NCBI GenBank assembly: GCA_003427395.1
Contig: BFEA01000493.1
Span: forward strand, 230,398 to 251,848
Length of the DNA stretch: 21,451 bases
Direction: 5' to 3'
DNA from: Chara braunii
Lineage: Eukaryota; Streptophyta; Charophyceae; Charales; Characeae
Shown here: one piece after another, positions 9,431-18,580 of the stretch
Numbering within the stretch: the first letter of the stretch is position 1
How the letters are laid out: every line of letters begins with the position of its first letter
Position numbers and translations under genes: made by a program
Notes under the pieces: generated by a model
Databases searched by the model: none
What the model was told of the DNA's origin: nothing
What the model saw: only the letters and a program-made list of their open reading frames with translations

Positions 9431-9949
9431 GTTTGGTTTTCCCTTCCTGTTGAGAGTGGAGTCTTTGTGTTGCCCCATTGTGAACGGTTGTCATGTTGGT
9501 ATAAAGAGCAGAACTTGTCGACTCATTTGTTTAATGGATGGGACGAACTGGGTGGTCGTGGAGATTCTGACTTTTCTTACGTGTACAATAGGTTTGTGCA
9601 ACATTCATCTGAGATGGGCCCTCTGGTATTTCGGAATACACTAGTAGTATAAGTTGGGGTATTGTGAGCTCAGAACTTCCTGGATGATGTGAGGTACACA
9701 CTACTGGGATTCTCATATGTCTATGTAAGTCCTGGTTTCAATCAGCTCCCAAATAATGTTTTACACTTTGTTGCTCTTATGACACAAGTGGTTAATGGGG
9801 ACCCCCATTTTCAGATACTGAGGAACGGGTCATTGAGGCCGTCGTTAACCGCCTCCCCACAGGATGGCACAGGGCAAGATAAGGCACAGCCAGGAGGCTA
9901 TGAGAAACAATACAGCCTAGAGTCACATCCAGGACTGTTGCACGGGAAT

Positions 9950-10061
9950 CTACCGTCTTCACCCGAGTAGGAAGGCTGGTCATTATCACCGCATGTGGAC
10001 TGGAAAGTGCTCCAAATACAGCTATAATGACCTGGGCGTTATATTCGGGCGAAGACGGTAG
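9950..10061. repeat. Foldback (imperfect inverted repeat, about 37-bp arms)
   Basis: The outer arms ctaccgtcttcacccg (9950-9965) and cgggcgaagacggtag (10046-10061) are reverse complements with one mismatch. Inner parts ctggtcattat (about 9976-9986) and ataatgacctg (10025-10035) also pair, leaving a loop of about 38 nt. The loop and right arm resemble 15734-15797, suggesting a small dispersed element such as a MITE. Confidence 0.65.
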
Positions 10062-10629
10062 TGTGAAGTTCATGCAGAAGTTTGCTTGCTGTGATTCCAC
10101 GTGTATTTGGGTTTCAGATTTCCTGATATATTGTTTCAAAATTCTGGTGCATGGCACTGTCTTTGCAGAAAAAAGAAGAGCATAAATTTTGAATTGTATG
10201 TTATGGATGTTGAGTATTATTGACCACATGGCTTGGAGGGAGGAAGGCCAACAAACCCTTGCTCGTGTCTGAAAGTAGCTGGAGATTAAGATGGCGAGGT
10301 GCATGATGTCCAGGCAGACTTGTGAAGGTCATTTTTTTTGTTTGGGATGGAGTGGTCTCTTGCCATTTATTGTAAAACCAGTGTGGGATTTCCAGGTGCA
10401 GTGGTAAGGAAGAGAGCGGCTGTAGAATTGTGAAGGTTTATGTAGCTTAATTGCACGCCTTCAGGTTTGACTGAAGGTCCACTAAAAACCATGGCTGCAA
10501 CAGACTGTACTCAGGAGGTTGGACACCAAGGATCCGTTTGAGTAACGTAATCAGACATACCCACCCGCCCAAAGCCAGTGATACCACTTGAGGGAAGTGG
10601 TCGTCTTTAGTCGGGAAAACATTTTCGTG

Positions 10630-10701
10630 TGTGTGTGCGTGTGTCTGTGTGTGTCTCTGTGTGCGTGTGTGCGTGTGTGTGTGTGTGCGTCTGTGTGTGT
10701 G

Positions 10702-10759
<58 letters not shown>

Positions 10760-10792
10760 TNNNNNNNNNNNNNNNNNNNNNNNNNNNNNNNN

Positions 10793-10870
<78 letters not shown>
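10630..10870. repeat. Compound (GT)n(GA)n microsatellite with a 32-base gap
   Basis: An imperfect GT run from about 10630 to 10739, GA to 10759, undetermined bases 10761-10792, then GA to 10870. The gap lies wholly inside the repeat, so the true length is unknown. Confidence 0.98.
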
Positions 10871-10873
<3 letters not shown>

Positions 10874-10973
10874 TTCTCATGACTGAAGTGGGCAGTACGT
10901 TTCCTTTTTTGTATTTTTTTCCCAGTCTATATAAAATTCTAAGTGCTTGTTTGCGTTTTCTGGATCTCCAAAA

Positions 10974-11047
10974 GCGTGTGCCATGGTTGCGCGGCGTGTG
11001 CCATGGTTGCGTGTATGCAACTTGGCATTTTGGCATTTTGGCATTTG
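10974..11047. repeat. Short tandem repeats: 20-bp unit and ttttggca unit
   Basis: gcgtgtgccatggttgc occurs at 10974 and 10994 (period 20). Then cattttgg units repeat three times (about 11022-11047). Confidence 0.85.
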
Positions 11048-11168
11048 CTTTTGTTTGTTACGATCCTGGTCATTCCCAAAGTGCAAATTCACAATGAAAG
11101 ACAATGCCACCCGATTGTGAAAGAAATGAAAGCACTTGCAAAGAGATAGAGACCAGAGAAGAGAGAAA

Positions 11169-11190
11169 GAAGAAGAAGAAGAAGAAGAAG
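11169..11190. repeat. (GAA)n microsatellite
   Basis: About seven perfect AGA/GAA units. A second trinucleotide run, (AAT)n, lies at about 11274-11289. Confidence 0.95.
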
Positions 11191-11370
11191 ATGTACACCA
11201 GCAAGACCAATGACAAATCCCCCTTCTCTCTCCACCTTCCTCGTCCCCAACTCCTCCAATCTTATTCTTCTTCCCAATAATAATAATAACAGTGAGTGGA
11301 TGAACCAGAATCAATATCCGAAGTTCCCTCTTACTGCTGACACAACAACCACAACAGGTCCACCATAGCT

Positions 11371-11926
11371 ATGGCTTCCCCCCCTTCTTCCACTTCTCAC
11401 AAGCCTAGGCTATGGCGGACAACCGAGGGCTCTGCCCCTCTCTGTGCACAGGACAACACAAGCAGCTATGGCGCTGCACTCCTGTCCAAAGGACAACCCA
11501 AACCAGCTATGCCGTTGCTGACTAAGCCGCCATGCCTGACTCTGCCTCGAGCTTCCTTGGTGCGGCACTACTCCAGCTGGGGCCTTCCAGATGCAGCGCC
11601 CAACAAGGTAATGAAGATGGTGTCCACCATAGCCAGGTAGGTGCCTGGCCATAGCCCCCTTCTTCCTCCTCCTCAGGCTGGGCTGCTCGCCATAGCCAGG
11701 CTGAGCGCCCAGCTGCCCTTCACCTCCAGGGAGCGCTGTACCAGTCCAGCGCTTGTCTCAGCAGCATGTCGCCAATCCTTGCATATCGCGAATGGGGAGC
11801 TACTTGCTCCCCCGGAAGATATAGCGACCTACTGGCCTCTTGGGCGGTGACTTCCTAGGCCGAGCGGCCTCCCAGCAACCGGTACCTCCATCGTCGGGAC
11901 AGGCCCTAGACCCGGGCTACTTGGAC
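11371..11926. other. GC/pyrimidine-rich block inside intron 2, possibly transposon-derived
   Basis: Base composition changes sharply from the T/G-rich intron to a C-rich block with recurring agctatgg/agctatg and gccatagcc. Two + strand frames end to start (11371-11640 and 11641-11850) look codon-like only because of the composition; I recognise no domain. It resembles in style the GC-rich block at 2280-2860. A non-autonomous element is possible. Confidence 0.35.
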
Positions 11927-12155
11927 TGGTACCGGCCTACCTCTAACCTACCGCTACTTGTCCTCTAAAAATCCCAACTTTTTGTCTTCTTCTGCTCGGC
12001 CTCCAGTAATTGACACTTCTACCACTACTTGAGTGGTACCGGCCTACCTCTAACCTACCGCTACCGGGCCTCAAAAAATGCCAACCTTTTGTCTTCTTCT
12101 GCTCGGCCTCCAGTACCCGACACTTCTACCACTACTTGAGTGGTACCGGCCTACC
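11927..12155. repeat. 107-bp tandem repeat, two full copies and a partial third
   Basis: tggtaccggcctacct starts at 11927, 12034 and 12141, exactly 107 apart. Shared blocks include ctaacctaccgctac, ttgtcttcttctgctcggcc and gacacttctaccactacttg. A shorter repeat, cttgagtgtttt-ccccgctg, follows at about 12160 and 12207. Confidence 0.93.
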
Positions 12156-12471
12156 TGCTACTTGAGTGTTTTTCCCCGCTGCTCAGTGTCGCAGGCCTAT
12201 CCTCAACTTGAGTGTTTTCCCCGCTGCAACCCTCAAAGTCACGGCCACAGGTAAGTAATGGCCCTGCGGGGCCTTTCAACCAACAAGTACCCTTGCGGGT
12301 CACACACAAACTCAGCCGACAAGCACTCAGACAGGCATGCAAACCAGCAGGCACGCACACACACACAGACATGGAAACCACAGCAGAATGGGGAATCTCA
12401 GCAAGGCATTCATTCCGCCGGCAAATCTCAGAAATCAGCAGTGTTCTCAGTCTGTTTTTGGCGGGTCATTA

Positions 12472-12609
12472 CATGTTTCTCTTTTTTCCGGATGAAAACA
12501 GTAAGTTCTGTTGCGCATTAGAAACCACCATGAATGTGCTCATGTTTCTCTTTTTTCCGGATGAAAACAGTAAGTTCTGTTGCGCATTAGAAACCACCAT
12601 GAATGTGCT
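12472..12609. repeat. 69-bp exact tandem repeat, two copies
   Basis: Copy 1 is 12472-12540 and copy 2 is 12541-12609, identical as far as I can read, starting catgtttctcttttttccgg. Being 69 (3x23) it keeps one reading frame open, which explains the long chance frame over it. Confidence 0.95.
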
Positions 12610-12940
12610 CATATCTGCGTTTGCTTTTGCAGGCGAAGCCGGAACAGGTTGTCTAATGTGTATATTATTTCTCATTGTTGGGGACCATTTGCGTCACAGT
12701 AAAAACTGCTCTGCTCATGTGTACCATCAATATGTGAATAATGATATGTTGTAGAAGTCCACAATCAGAGGAACACTGGATTGTGTGCGGGTGCAGCTGG
12801 CTGGAAATCCAATCAGAGCTAGTTTGCGATGGACATGTTACTGATCTGTGCTTCTGTAGTCAGAGTTATTCAAGGTCTGCTTCAAATCCGTTGTTTTATT
12901 GTGCACTGGCTTGTGTGTGTGCTTGTGGGGGTTCCACCAG

Positions 12941-13026
12941 GTCGGAGCAGGCGAAGGCCTTTGAAATGGCACTGATGGCCGCGGATGTTTCAACCACCAC
13001 AAACACCGAGGCAGCTCCAGCAGAAG
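12941..13026 (+). CDS. MOR1: MOR1-like exon: TOG1-TOG2 linker
   Basis: The acceptor is gttccaccag ending at 12940 and the donor is gtatgt from 13027. The first base completes the split arginine. Then come 28 residues starting SEQAKAFEMALMAADV and ending TEAAPAE, plus one base of a glycine codon. SEQ after an arginine matches the RSEQ of plant MOR1 linkers. The rest is low-complexity (Ala, Thr, Glu) as expected for a disordered linker, so identification rests on RSEQ, on both phases fitting, and on its position. It is the least conserved of the seven exons. Confidence 0.85.
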
Positions 13027-13170
13027 GTATGTTGCTTGGTGGTTTTGACGAAGTCGCTATCCAAGCGCTGATAGTAAACTCATTCATGCCGCGTTAAATG
13101 GTCTGATATTTGACCAAGTCGAAGGTGTAATGGTCAAGCAGGCACATGTGTTTTCAGTGATGTGTTTTGC

Positions 13171-13270
13171 TACTTTTCGGTGATGATTTGTCAGGGATGT
13201 ATGTTGAAAGTTTGTCTTGCTACTTTTCGGTGATGATTTGTCAGGGATGTATGTTGAAAGTTTGTCTTGT
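13171..13270. repeat. 50-bp tandem repeat, two copies
   Basis: tacttttcggtgatgatttg begins at 13171 and 13221; the copies differ only in the last base. Confidence 0.95.
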
Positions 13271-13715
13271 GAAGCCGGATTTCGTGATTCATTTTCTTTG
13301 TGTGCTCGGGCGAAATGACGTGGAATGACACTATCAGATAAGGTCATGATCCATTGCTGTCCAAAAAAGTGAGGCCGAGCTGCACTCCTGATGTGAAACC
13401 TATCCTGTTTTCCTGATGTGCGTGGGCGCAGGTGGATGGAAATTCAATATGAGCACACAATTCAATAAGGGCCACTGTTCATTGTAATCATTGTAATCAT
13501 TGAACTGTTAGTGAAGACTTCCTCGTCTTCTCTACTTCTTCACTGCCTTTGTTTGTCTCTGCTGGTAATGGTAGTGATCATCTATGTAGGACTCACAGTG
13601 GTCCTTGCTTCAAGACATCATTGCAGCTGATAATATTTCTTCTGTTAGCATCACTTGTGTTCTCGAGGAACCAAGTGCGTATTCCTTGTTGCAGAAGCGA
13701 AACCCATTGTATGCT

Positions 13716-14029
13716 TGTCTGAATGAAGGTGAAAGCTGTCACAGTGCTCTCTACATCCGAGCTTGGGAGCGGGCACTTGCCAGTGGAAAACAACGACGAG
13801 TCCTTGCGTGTTCTACATGAATTTGCATCTCAGTTGGGGTCTACTCGAGCCCACCGTCTGAGGTCGACTGGAACTGCCCTATTGCAGGTGGGAGGTTGGT
13901 CATCTTTGTCTGTGTTTGTCTGAATGGAGGTGAAATCTGTCATGGTCATGTTTGTCTGAACAAAGGTGAAAGCTGTCATGTTTTCCGAGTGCTGTAATAC
14001 GAAAGAGCGGAAAGGTGAAAGCTGTCGTG
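13716..14029. repeat. Interspersed short repeat, four copies (ggtgaaagctgtc)
   Basis: tgtctgaatgaaggtgaaag (13716), tgtctgaatggaggtgaaat (13917), tgtctgaacaaaggtgaaag (13953) and aaaggtgaaagctgtcgtg (14011). Each is followed by a ctgtca or ctgtcg stretch. Confidence 0.85.
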
Positions 14030-14387
14030 TCTTCCAGATGCTGTCATTCTATACAGGTTTCCTCACTGGGAGTTGTAAAGCCTGGGCACTTCTCTGGCTC
14101 TTTTTCATGGCCAAAGCTCATGACTTTTTGTCATCGAATCGCCCTTTTCGTAAATCTCCTGTTTTCAGTGTTTTGTGCGGACTTTGGTCAGGACTCAGGA
14201 GGATAGATTGATTACCCAACACGGGTAGCGATCGCGGTGTTTTCTGGGTTCAATCCTTCCCAAAGCCTGAACTGTTGCGGGTTTGTTTAATCACTGGGCC
14301 TTGTCAGGGGTAATGGGCCAAGGAAGAAGTAGCTGATAGCTTGGCTTGCCTTCTGGTTTTTATTTTTCCGTTCGTTCGATCCTGCAG

Positions 14388-14470
14388 GACCTCCAGAATT
14401 CGATGACTATGACCTTGCGGATCCTGTTGATATCCTATCCCAACTGAAGAGCACCTTCTGGGATGGTGTG
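14388..14470 (+). CDS. MOR1: MOR1-like exon: linker end and start of TOG domain 2
   Basis: The acceptor is cgatcctgcag ending at 14387 and the donor is gtgagt from 14471. Two bases complete a glycine. The 27 residues that follow include PPEFDDYDLADPVDIL and STFWDGV. These match the plant MOR1 motif IDEYDLMDPVDIL and its FWDGV, which mark the entry into TOG2; the related animal motif is IDAYELLEAVEIL. The exon ends in phase 0. It sits only 421 bp upstream of the next exon, the shortest intron in the gene. Confidence 0.95.
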
Positions 14471-14891
14471 GTGAGTAATGCTTCAATGACCCGTTGTTTG
14501 TTTGGAGACTCGGTGTTTGGTCGCTAGACTTAAAAATGTGCTGCAGCATTTTCACGGTGACCAGCTAGGAATATGAAGTTATGTCGCACACCTCAACAGG
14601 CACACTGGCTACGAATATGAAATTATGTGGGAAATCTCAACACCCATATGATATGTCTTTGCTCGCTACGCTGAGCATGACCACTGTGGATCTTTTATGC
14701 TGACGAATGAGAATCTCTCGGCTGGTTGCAGGCAATGACAGATCATTCACTATTGTAGAGGACGTGAAAAAAAAGATAACCGCACTCCCAACTGCTAACT
14801 GCCCAGCTTGAGCCCTTGTTTTTGGTTTCAGACTTCGGTGCCCTTTGACACTCCAATCGTGACCTTTTTTTTTGTTTTCGTTTTCCTTCAG
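14471..14891 (+). other. Intron 4 of the visible gene
   Basis: 421 bp from gtgagt to ttttccttcag. Includes a diverged 45-bp duplication (ctaggaatatgaagttatgt at 14564 and ctacgaatatgaaattatgt at 14609) and a strong T-rich tract before the acceptor. Confidence 0.9.
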
Positions 14892-15005
14892 AAATCAAAA
14901 AAATGGTCAGAGAGGAAGGAAGCTGTCGGAGAGCTTGTACAATTGGCATCAGCAAGAAAGCTGGCAAGCGGAGACTACACAGAAGTTGTAAGAGTCTTAA
15001 AAAAG
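14892..15005 (+). CDS. MOR1: MOR1-like exon: TOG2 first HEAT repeat with tubulin-binding Trp
   Basis: A long T-rich tract precedes the acceptor (ttttccttcag, ending 14891); the donor is gtatgc from 15006. The exon is 114 bases in phase 0 at both ends and encodes 38 residues from KSKKWSERKEAVGEL to VVRVLKK. KKWSERKEA is the hallmark of the first HEAT repeat of a TOG domain. By family knowledge the Trp (residue 5 of this exon) sits in the first intra-HEAT loop and packs against tubulin. SGDYTEVVRVLKK corresponds to the second helix, as in plant MOR1 (GDFSEICRTLKK) and ch-TOG (GDYADLVKALKK). Confidence 0.96.
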
Positions 15006-15397
15006 GTATGCGGCGAGTAAAGTGTTTTTTTTTTTGTTTCTTTCTTTTTCTTCCCCTCCCCCCTTTTTGTATGGGAGGTGGTTATGGCAAGCTGCAGTTA
15101 TTTTTGTATTTGTACAGACCACCCATGCTCAACTGGGTTGACGCACTGCTGGCATGACATAATGCTACACCGATCTTTTTGGCCATGTAAAAGAGAGCCT
15201 TTGTTCACGATGCTTTGCACAAGATAGACTGTTGTGTGTTTCACCTATTTATGGTGTGATAGAAGTATAGCTATTATTTGGCAAATTTCTCAAGGCCAAC
15301 TAGCTGACAGATCTAATATGGAGACTTGAAGGATAAAGCGCCCATTGTGTTTGTAAGAAACCGTTCTAACTAAAGATATATCAGTTTCCGCAGTTCC

Positions 15398-15617
15398 TAG
15401 TTCTGGTCAGTGAGTATGTGACACACTCCTAGTTCCACCATGTTAGTCTGGCAAGGATGCTTTGCACAAGATAGACTGTATTAAAAAACTGCTTTATCTA
15501 CTTGGACAGTATTTAACCCCTTTATCTACGTGGACAGTATTTAACTCCTTGTTCCTTGTTCTAGTGAACCGGTCAGCGAGTATGTTACACATTCCTAGTT
15601 CGGCCATGTTTGTCCGG
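15398..15617. repeat. Diverged direct repeat in intron 5
   Basis: ggtcagtgagtatgtgacac ... tcctagttccaccatgtt (15405 onward) matches ggtcagcgagtatgttacac ... tcctagttcggccatgtt (15572 onward). A 27-bp tandem repeat lies between them. Confidence 0.8.
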
Positions 15618-15733
15618 TGCTTATCAGGGCCACGCATGGAAGGTTTAGAGGAGTATAATCACATCAGGAATTTCCTAGATGTGTATGGCTTCCATCTTCC
15701 GCTGACTTGAACGTATGGTCTATATCTCAGTAT

Positions 15734-15797
15734 CTAGACTGGAAATTGTCCATAATACAGCTTTAATGACTGCATGTTCTATTGGGGCGAAGAAGGT
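15734..15797. repeat. Relative of the 9995-10061 foldback segment
   Basis: agactggaaattgtccataa ... acagctttaatga ... attggggcgaagaaggtagt matches ggactggaaagtgctccaaa ... acagctataatga ... attcgggcgaagacggtagt at 9998-10062. Only the loop and right arm are shared; the left arm is not visible here. Confidence 0.6.
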
Positions 15798-16165
15798 AGT
15801 CAGATCTATGGCTAGATTGAGCAGAAAGAAGTCCTTCTCTGAGCACAGCGTTCGTTGTTGGTTCCCTCTCTCTTTGTTGGAAGTGTTCACATTCCTGAGC
15901 GATAAAAGAACTGTAGTCTTTCTCATATGATTTCAGCATAGGATTCTGTGCTATGTCGGTATCTCTCACGACATCCACTTGGCCTGAGATGCGGATCATT
16001 TGAAAAGACTCTATGTATAAAGGTGGTTGCTGTGGGTGCAAAGGGCAGTGTCACTGATATGTGAGCTTTGCGGTGCCTGACAGTTTGCTGGAAACTGCCG
16101 TGGCTGGGATTTGTTCGTCATGAAATATAGTGACCGAAAGGGGTCTACTTTCATTCTGGACCTGA

Positions 16166-16330
16166 AATGGGGTCAAGGAGATAATGCAATGGGGTCCCCT
16201 TTTCGCAGGAGAATTAAATTGCAAATTGAGAAAATTCGAAATTATTGGGAGAAAGAACTCAGTTGGTACACCCGTGAACGAATTGGATGAACAGAATGAA
16301 ATAATTCTGAATTACCTGGTGCCGATCTGA
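16166..16330 (+). pseudogene. Possible relic of a non-LTR retrotransposon endonuclease
   Basis: A 54-codon open frame ending in a stop contains GELNCKL (residues 15-21), GRKNSVG (28-34) and NEL...NEIILN (38-49). The spacing recalls the GDFN ... GxxN.xG ... NE....N..I.N pattern of the endonuclease domain of LINE elements. The catalytic Asp of GDFN is Glu here, the frame is short and no reverse transcriptase is seen nearby. If real, it is a decayed fragment. Chance resemblance cannot be excluded. Confidence 0.25.
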
Positions 16331-16864
16331 TCAACGATGATATCTCAAGGCTGTCGCCCTTTTTCTTTAAGAGAAAACAGAAGTTATTGGAAGACCCGAC
16401 TGGGATGGAATCGTGCGAACCATAATTAATAAAAGTTGAGAAATGTGATTCATGCTCTGCTCGCAGGGTATGGAATCAAAGTGTAGGATGAGGTTTACGT
16501 TTTTTTTTTTTCCTTTTTTCTTTTTTGGGGTTGTGCTAAGTGCAAGAAAAATTATGCGCTTGTACTCCTGCCCGGAAAGTTACATGAACGGTGTGCCTCC
16601 ATATCCAAAGATCATAAGGACATTGAAAGCCTGAGCTGAAAGCCATTTCCTAGAGCTTCTAGATGTCCAAGGCTTGATATTGTGCCAAGTTTCAGGCTAC
16701 AGAAAATGGACCTTCACATGGTTCTGGCATAGTGCAGCAGTTATGGGTTCTGGCTAAAAGTCTTATGTCTGCGATGTTTGTTATGGTCTTCTGCGGTGTA
16801 TGCAGAGATGATAACAAAGATGTTATAACCCAGCAGAGCTAAAGTGAATCTGTGTATTGTTTAC

Positions 16865-16911
16865 GTAGTTGTAGAGGCTATACCTGCCACAGCCAACCGT
16901 GGAAGAGGGTT
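16865..16911 (+). pseudogene. Decayed partial copy of the sixth MOR1-like exon
   Basis: This 47-bp stretch matches 17125-17171 inside the real exon with about six differences (gtagttgtagaggct, then gccacag, then ggaagagggtt). It lacks the exon's start (MIADIN codons) and its 3' half, and no donor follows in place. It is embedded in a set of local duplications sharing cagagct-cagtgaatctgtgta (about 16835, 16973, 17045). It is a relic, not an alternative exon. Confidence 0.8.
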
Positions 16912-16972
16912 AAATTCGATGTCAGTGGTGTTTGTTGTGCATGTGGAAATGGTAGCAGAGGTATTCACCCTG

Positions 16973-17115
16973 CAGAGCTACAGTGAATCTGTGTAACGTT
17001 TGTGGCCCTCTTTGTGGTGTATGTGCAGATGATTGCAGATATTNCAGAGCTACAGTGAATCTGTGTAACGTTTGTGGCCCTCTTTGTGGTGTATGTGCAG
17101 ATGATTGCAGATATT
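16973..17115. repeat. Exact 71-bp direct repeat around a single N
   Basis: 16973-17043 and 17045-17115 read identically (starting cagagctacagtgaatctgt and ending gattgcagatatt), separated by N at 17044. The second copy runs into the real exon by 15 bases. Identical flanks around a one-base gap suggest unmerged overlapping contig ends rather than biology. Confidence 0.95.
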
Positions 17116-17220
17116 AATGTAGCAGTAGTTGTAGAGGCTGTAAATGCCACAGGCAACCTCGGAAGAGGGTTGAGGAAAGAGTTTGGAGGTTACGCTCGTA
17201 TCCTGCTTCCAGGGATGCTG
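17101..17220 (+). CDS. MOR1: MOR1-like exon: TOG2 second and third HEAT repeats
   Basis: The acceptor is gtatgtgcag ending at 17100 and the donor is gtaagt from 17221. The exon is 120 bases in phase 0 at both ends, 40 residues: MIADINVAVVVEAVNATGNL, then GRGLRKEFGGYAR and ILLPGML. These continue straight from LKK of the previous exon and match plant MOR1 (DVNLAVAVEAIQAIGNL) and ch-TOG (VGLRKKFGQYA). A second AG 10 bases inside (attgcag, ending 17110) would break the frame. The same gtgcag/attgcag pair occurs in the duplicated copy just upstream (near 17029-17038), giving decoy acceptors. A decayed copy of part of this exon lies at 16865-16911. Confidence 0.95.
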
Positions 17221-17365
17221 GTAAGTGTGACCATGCCTTGAATGTGGATGATCTTTGTAGCTAACTCGATCGTTTGCTTCGACATCGGGAACTTGTGAAT
17301 GCTAATCATGCAGGAGCGCAATCATGACTTTGCTTGGCAAGTTTTTCTAACTTGTTGTGATCCCT

Positions 17366-17387
17366 AAAAAAAAAAAAAAAAAAAAAA
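17366..17387. repeat. Poly(A) run
   Basis: Twenty-two A residues, followed 30 bases later by an A8 run. Could be the tail of an old retroposed copy, but no matching element body or clear target duplication is visible. Confidence 0.9.
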
Positions 17388-17960
17388 CTTGTGACTCTGT
17401 GAGCCGTAAAAAAAAGCAAGGAACTACGGCTTGGTCTTTATATTGCGGGCTCACAAGGTAATGTGAGAGTCCAATCGCCTAGGTATCATGCCGGAAAAAG
17501 TTTGTGAAAGTTGAAAGTTCCCTCACTTGGTTATATGCTGGATGTGGGTTCCTAAAATACGCTTCGAACATAATGATCAACAGCAGGCTCTGCATAGTTG
17601 GCAGTGAGGATTCGGAGAGGACTATCACAGACTACACAAGTGAAGCAAAGTTTTTTAACAAGTTTTTGTATTTGTCGTCCTTCTTGACATCCGCTCAAAC
17701 TGGAACGATACGACAAAAATTACTGTGGACCCTGCGCAAGGATGGCATGCATGAATCAAGAAATGGTCCAAATTTTTTAGAACGAAAAAGAAACCAAGTT
17801 CTGGATTTGTCGAGCTTTGTGTTTCGGAAAACATGAACATGAGAGGGATATGTAGTTGTAAAACTTGTACTGAGATCCATTGGTGATATAGAAATGTAAT
17901 AATCACACACAACTAAGGAAGTAACCAGTCAAAAGATTCCGCTTGATGCGCCTGATTGAT

Positions 17961-18217
17961 GTTAGTAGGGTCTTTGGCCAACATGGGTGCGAGTGTAAGC
18001 AGGAGTGGGTTGTGTGTGCTGTGTGGGATAGTGTTGGCATTAGACACTGCTGCTATTCGATGCGGGGTGGGGGCAATAAAAAGGGAAGTGTTAGTATGGT
18101 CTTTGGCCAACATGGGTGTGAGTGTGAGCGGGAGTGGGTTGTGTGTGGTGTGTGGGATAGTGTTGGCGTTAGACGCTGCTGCTATTCGATGCGGGTGGTG
18201 GGGGAAATGAAAAGGGA
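17961..18217. repeat. 129-bp tandem repeat, two copies
   Basis: gttagtagggtctttggcca begins at 17961 and gttagtatggtctttggcca at 18090. The copies are highly similar throughout, including ggagtgggttgtgtgtg and gctgctgctattcgatgcgg. Confidence 0.95.
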
Positions 18218-18460
18218 GGTGCAGCTACTGGCAAAATGCTTGGTCTTTGCGTTAATGGCGGCCCTAACCCTGCCCCCTATGCGGGGCATCATGCAATTTC
18301 CCCTTCACCGTGAGAGGTAGCTATGCTTGCAGGGGTTCCATCTATATAGCCTTAGCAGTGGCAGGTAGGTAGAAAGGCGAAAAAAGAATTTGAGAGAAGA
18401 ATACAGTGCAGTAACTGTAGTAAAAAAACAAAAAAGATTGTCCAGCATAGTTGCGGCGCA

Positions 18461-18508
18461 CCAGTGCGCAGTGCGGTCCGGGGCGGTGCGCACTGCGCTG
18501 TGCGCTGG
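18461..18508. repeat. GC-rich inverted repeat
   Basis: ccagtgcgcagtgcg (18461-18475) can pair with cgcactgcgc and the following gcgctgg (18489-18507), allowing a small bulge. Composition differs sharply from the A/T-rich sequence on both sides. Confidence 0.6.
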
Positions 18509-18580
18509 AATGACAACCCAACAAAATCCTAGCAACAAGTATTAAGATCTATAAGATGCAATAATACAAGTAAACCTGAA

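Larger units (their letters stand above)
9431..12940 (+). other. Intron 2 of the visible gene
   Basis: 3510 bp, the longest intron seen. It contains a foldback segment (9950-10061), a (GT)n(GA)n block with a 32-base gap, (GAA)n, a GC-rich stretch with 107-bp repeats and a 69-bp tandem repeat. The longest frames inside (170 codons, minus strand, 9792-10304; 180 codons, plus strand, 12212-12754) show no family I recognise; the second crosses a tandem repeat. Confidence 0.85.
13027..14387 (+). other. Intron 3 of the visible gene
   Basis: 1361 bp from gtatgt to cgatcctgcag. Contains a 50-bp tandem repeat and a fourfold short repeat. A stretch near 13415-13455 (tgatgtgcgtgggcgcaggt) resembles one upstream of the preceding exon near 12780-12820 (tgtgcgggtgcagctggctg). 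No other coding exon is expected between these exons. Confidence 0.85.
15006..17100 (+). other. Intron 5 of the visible gene
   Basis: 2095 bp from gtatgc to gtatgtgcag. Contains a direct repeat pair (15398-15453 with about 15556-15617), the short unit gatgctttgcacaagataga at 15209 and 15459, a tandem tatctac-tggacagtatttaac (15495, 15522), a possible LINE relic and duplicated material next to the following exon. Confidence 0.85.

Noticed and set aside
9792-10304. 170-codon minus-strand frame.
   Set aside because: No recognisable family, it includes the foldback, and composition is like the intron. It is kept only as a possible transposon trace in the foldback finding.
12212-12754. 180-codon + strand frame containing a repeated 23-residue unit.
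   Set aside because: It is kept open by an exact 69-bp tandem repeat, lies inside an intron, and shows no domain.
14211-14260. gggttcaatcc, resembling a tRNA T-arm.
   Set aside because: The flanking bases do not form a T-stem and no other tRNA arms are present.
16865-16930. Alternative, mutually exclusive exon for TOG2.
   Set aside because: It lacks the start and the 3' half of the real exon and has no donor in the right place.
17504-17836. 110-codon + strand frame inside intron 6.
   Set aside because: No domain, no conserved residues and no splice or promoter context; length is within chance for this much sequence.
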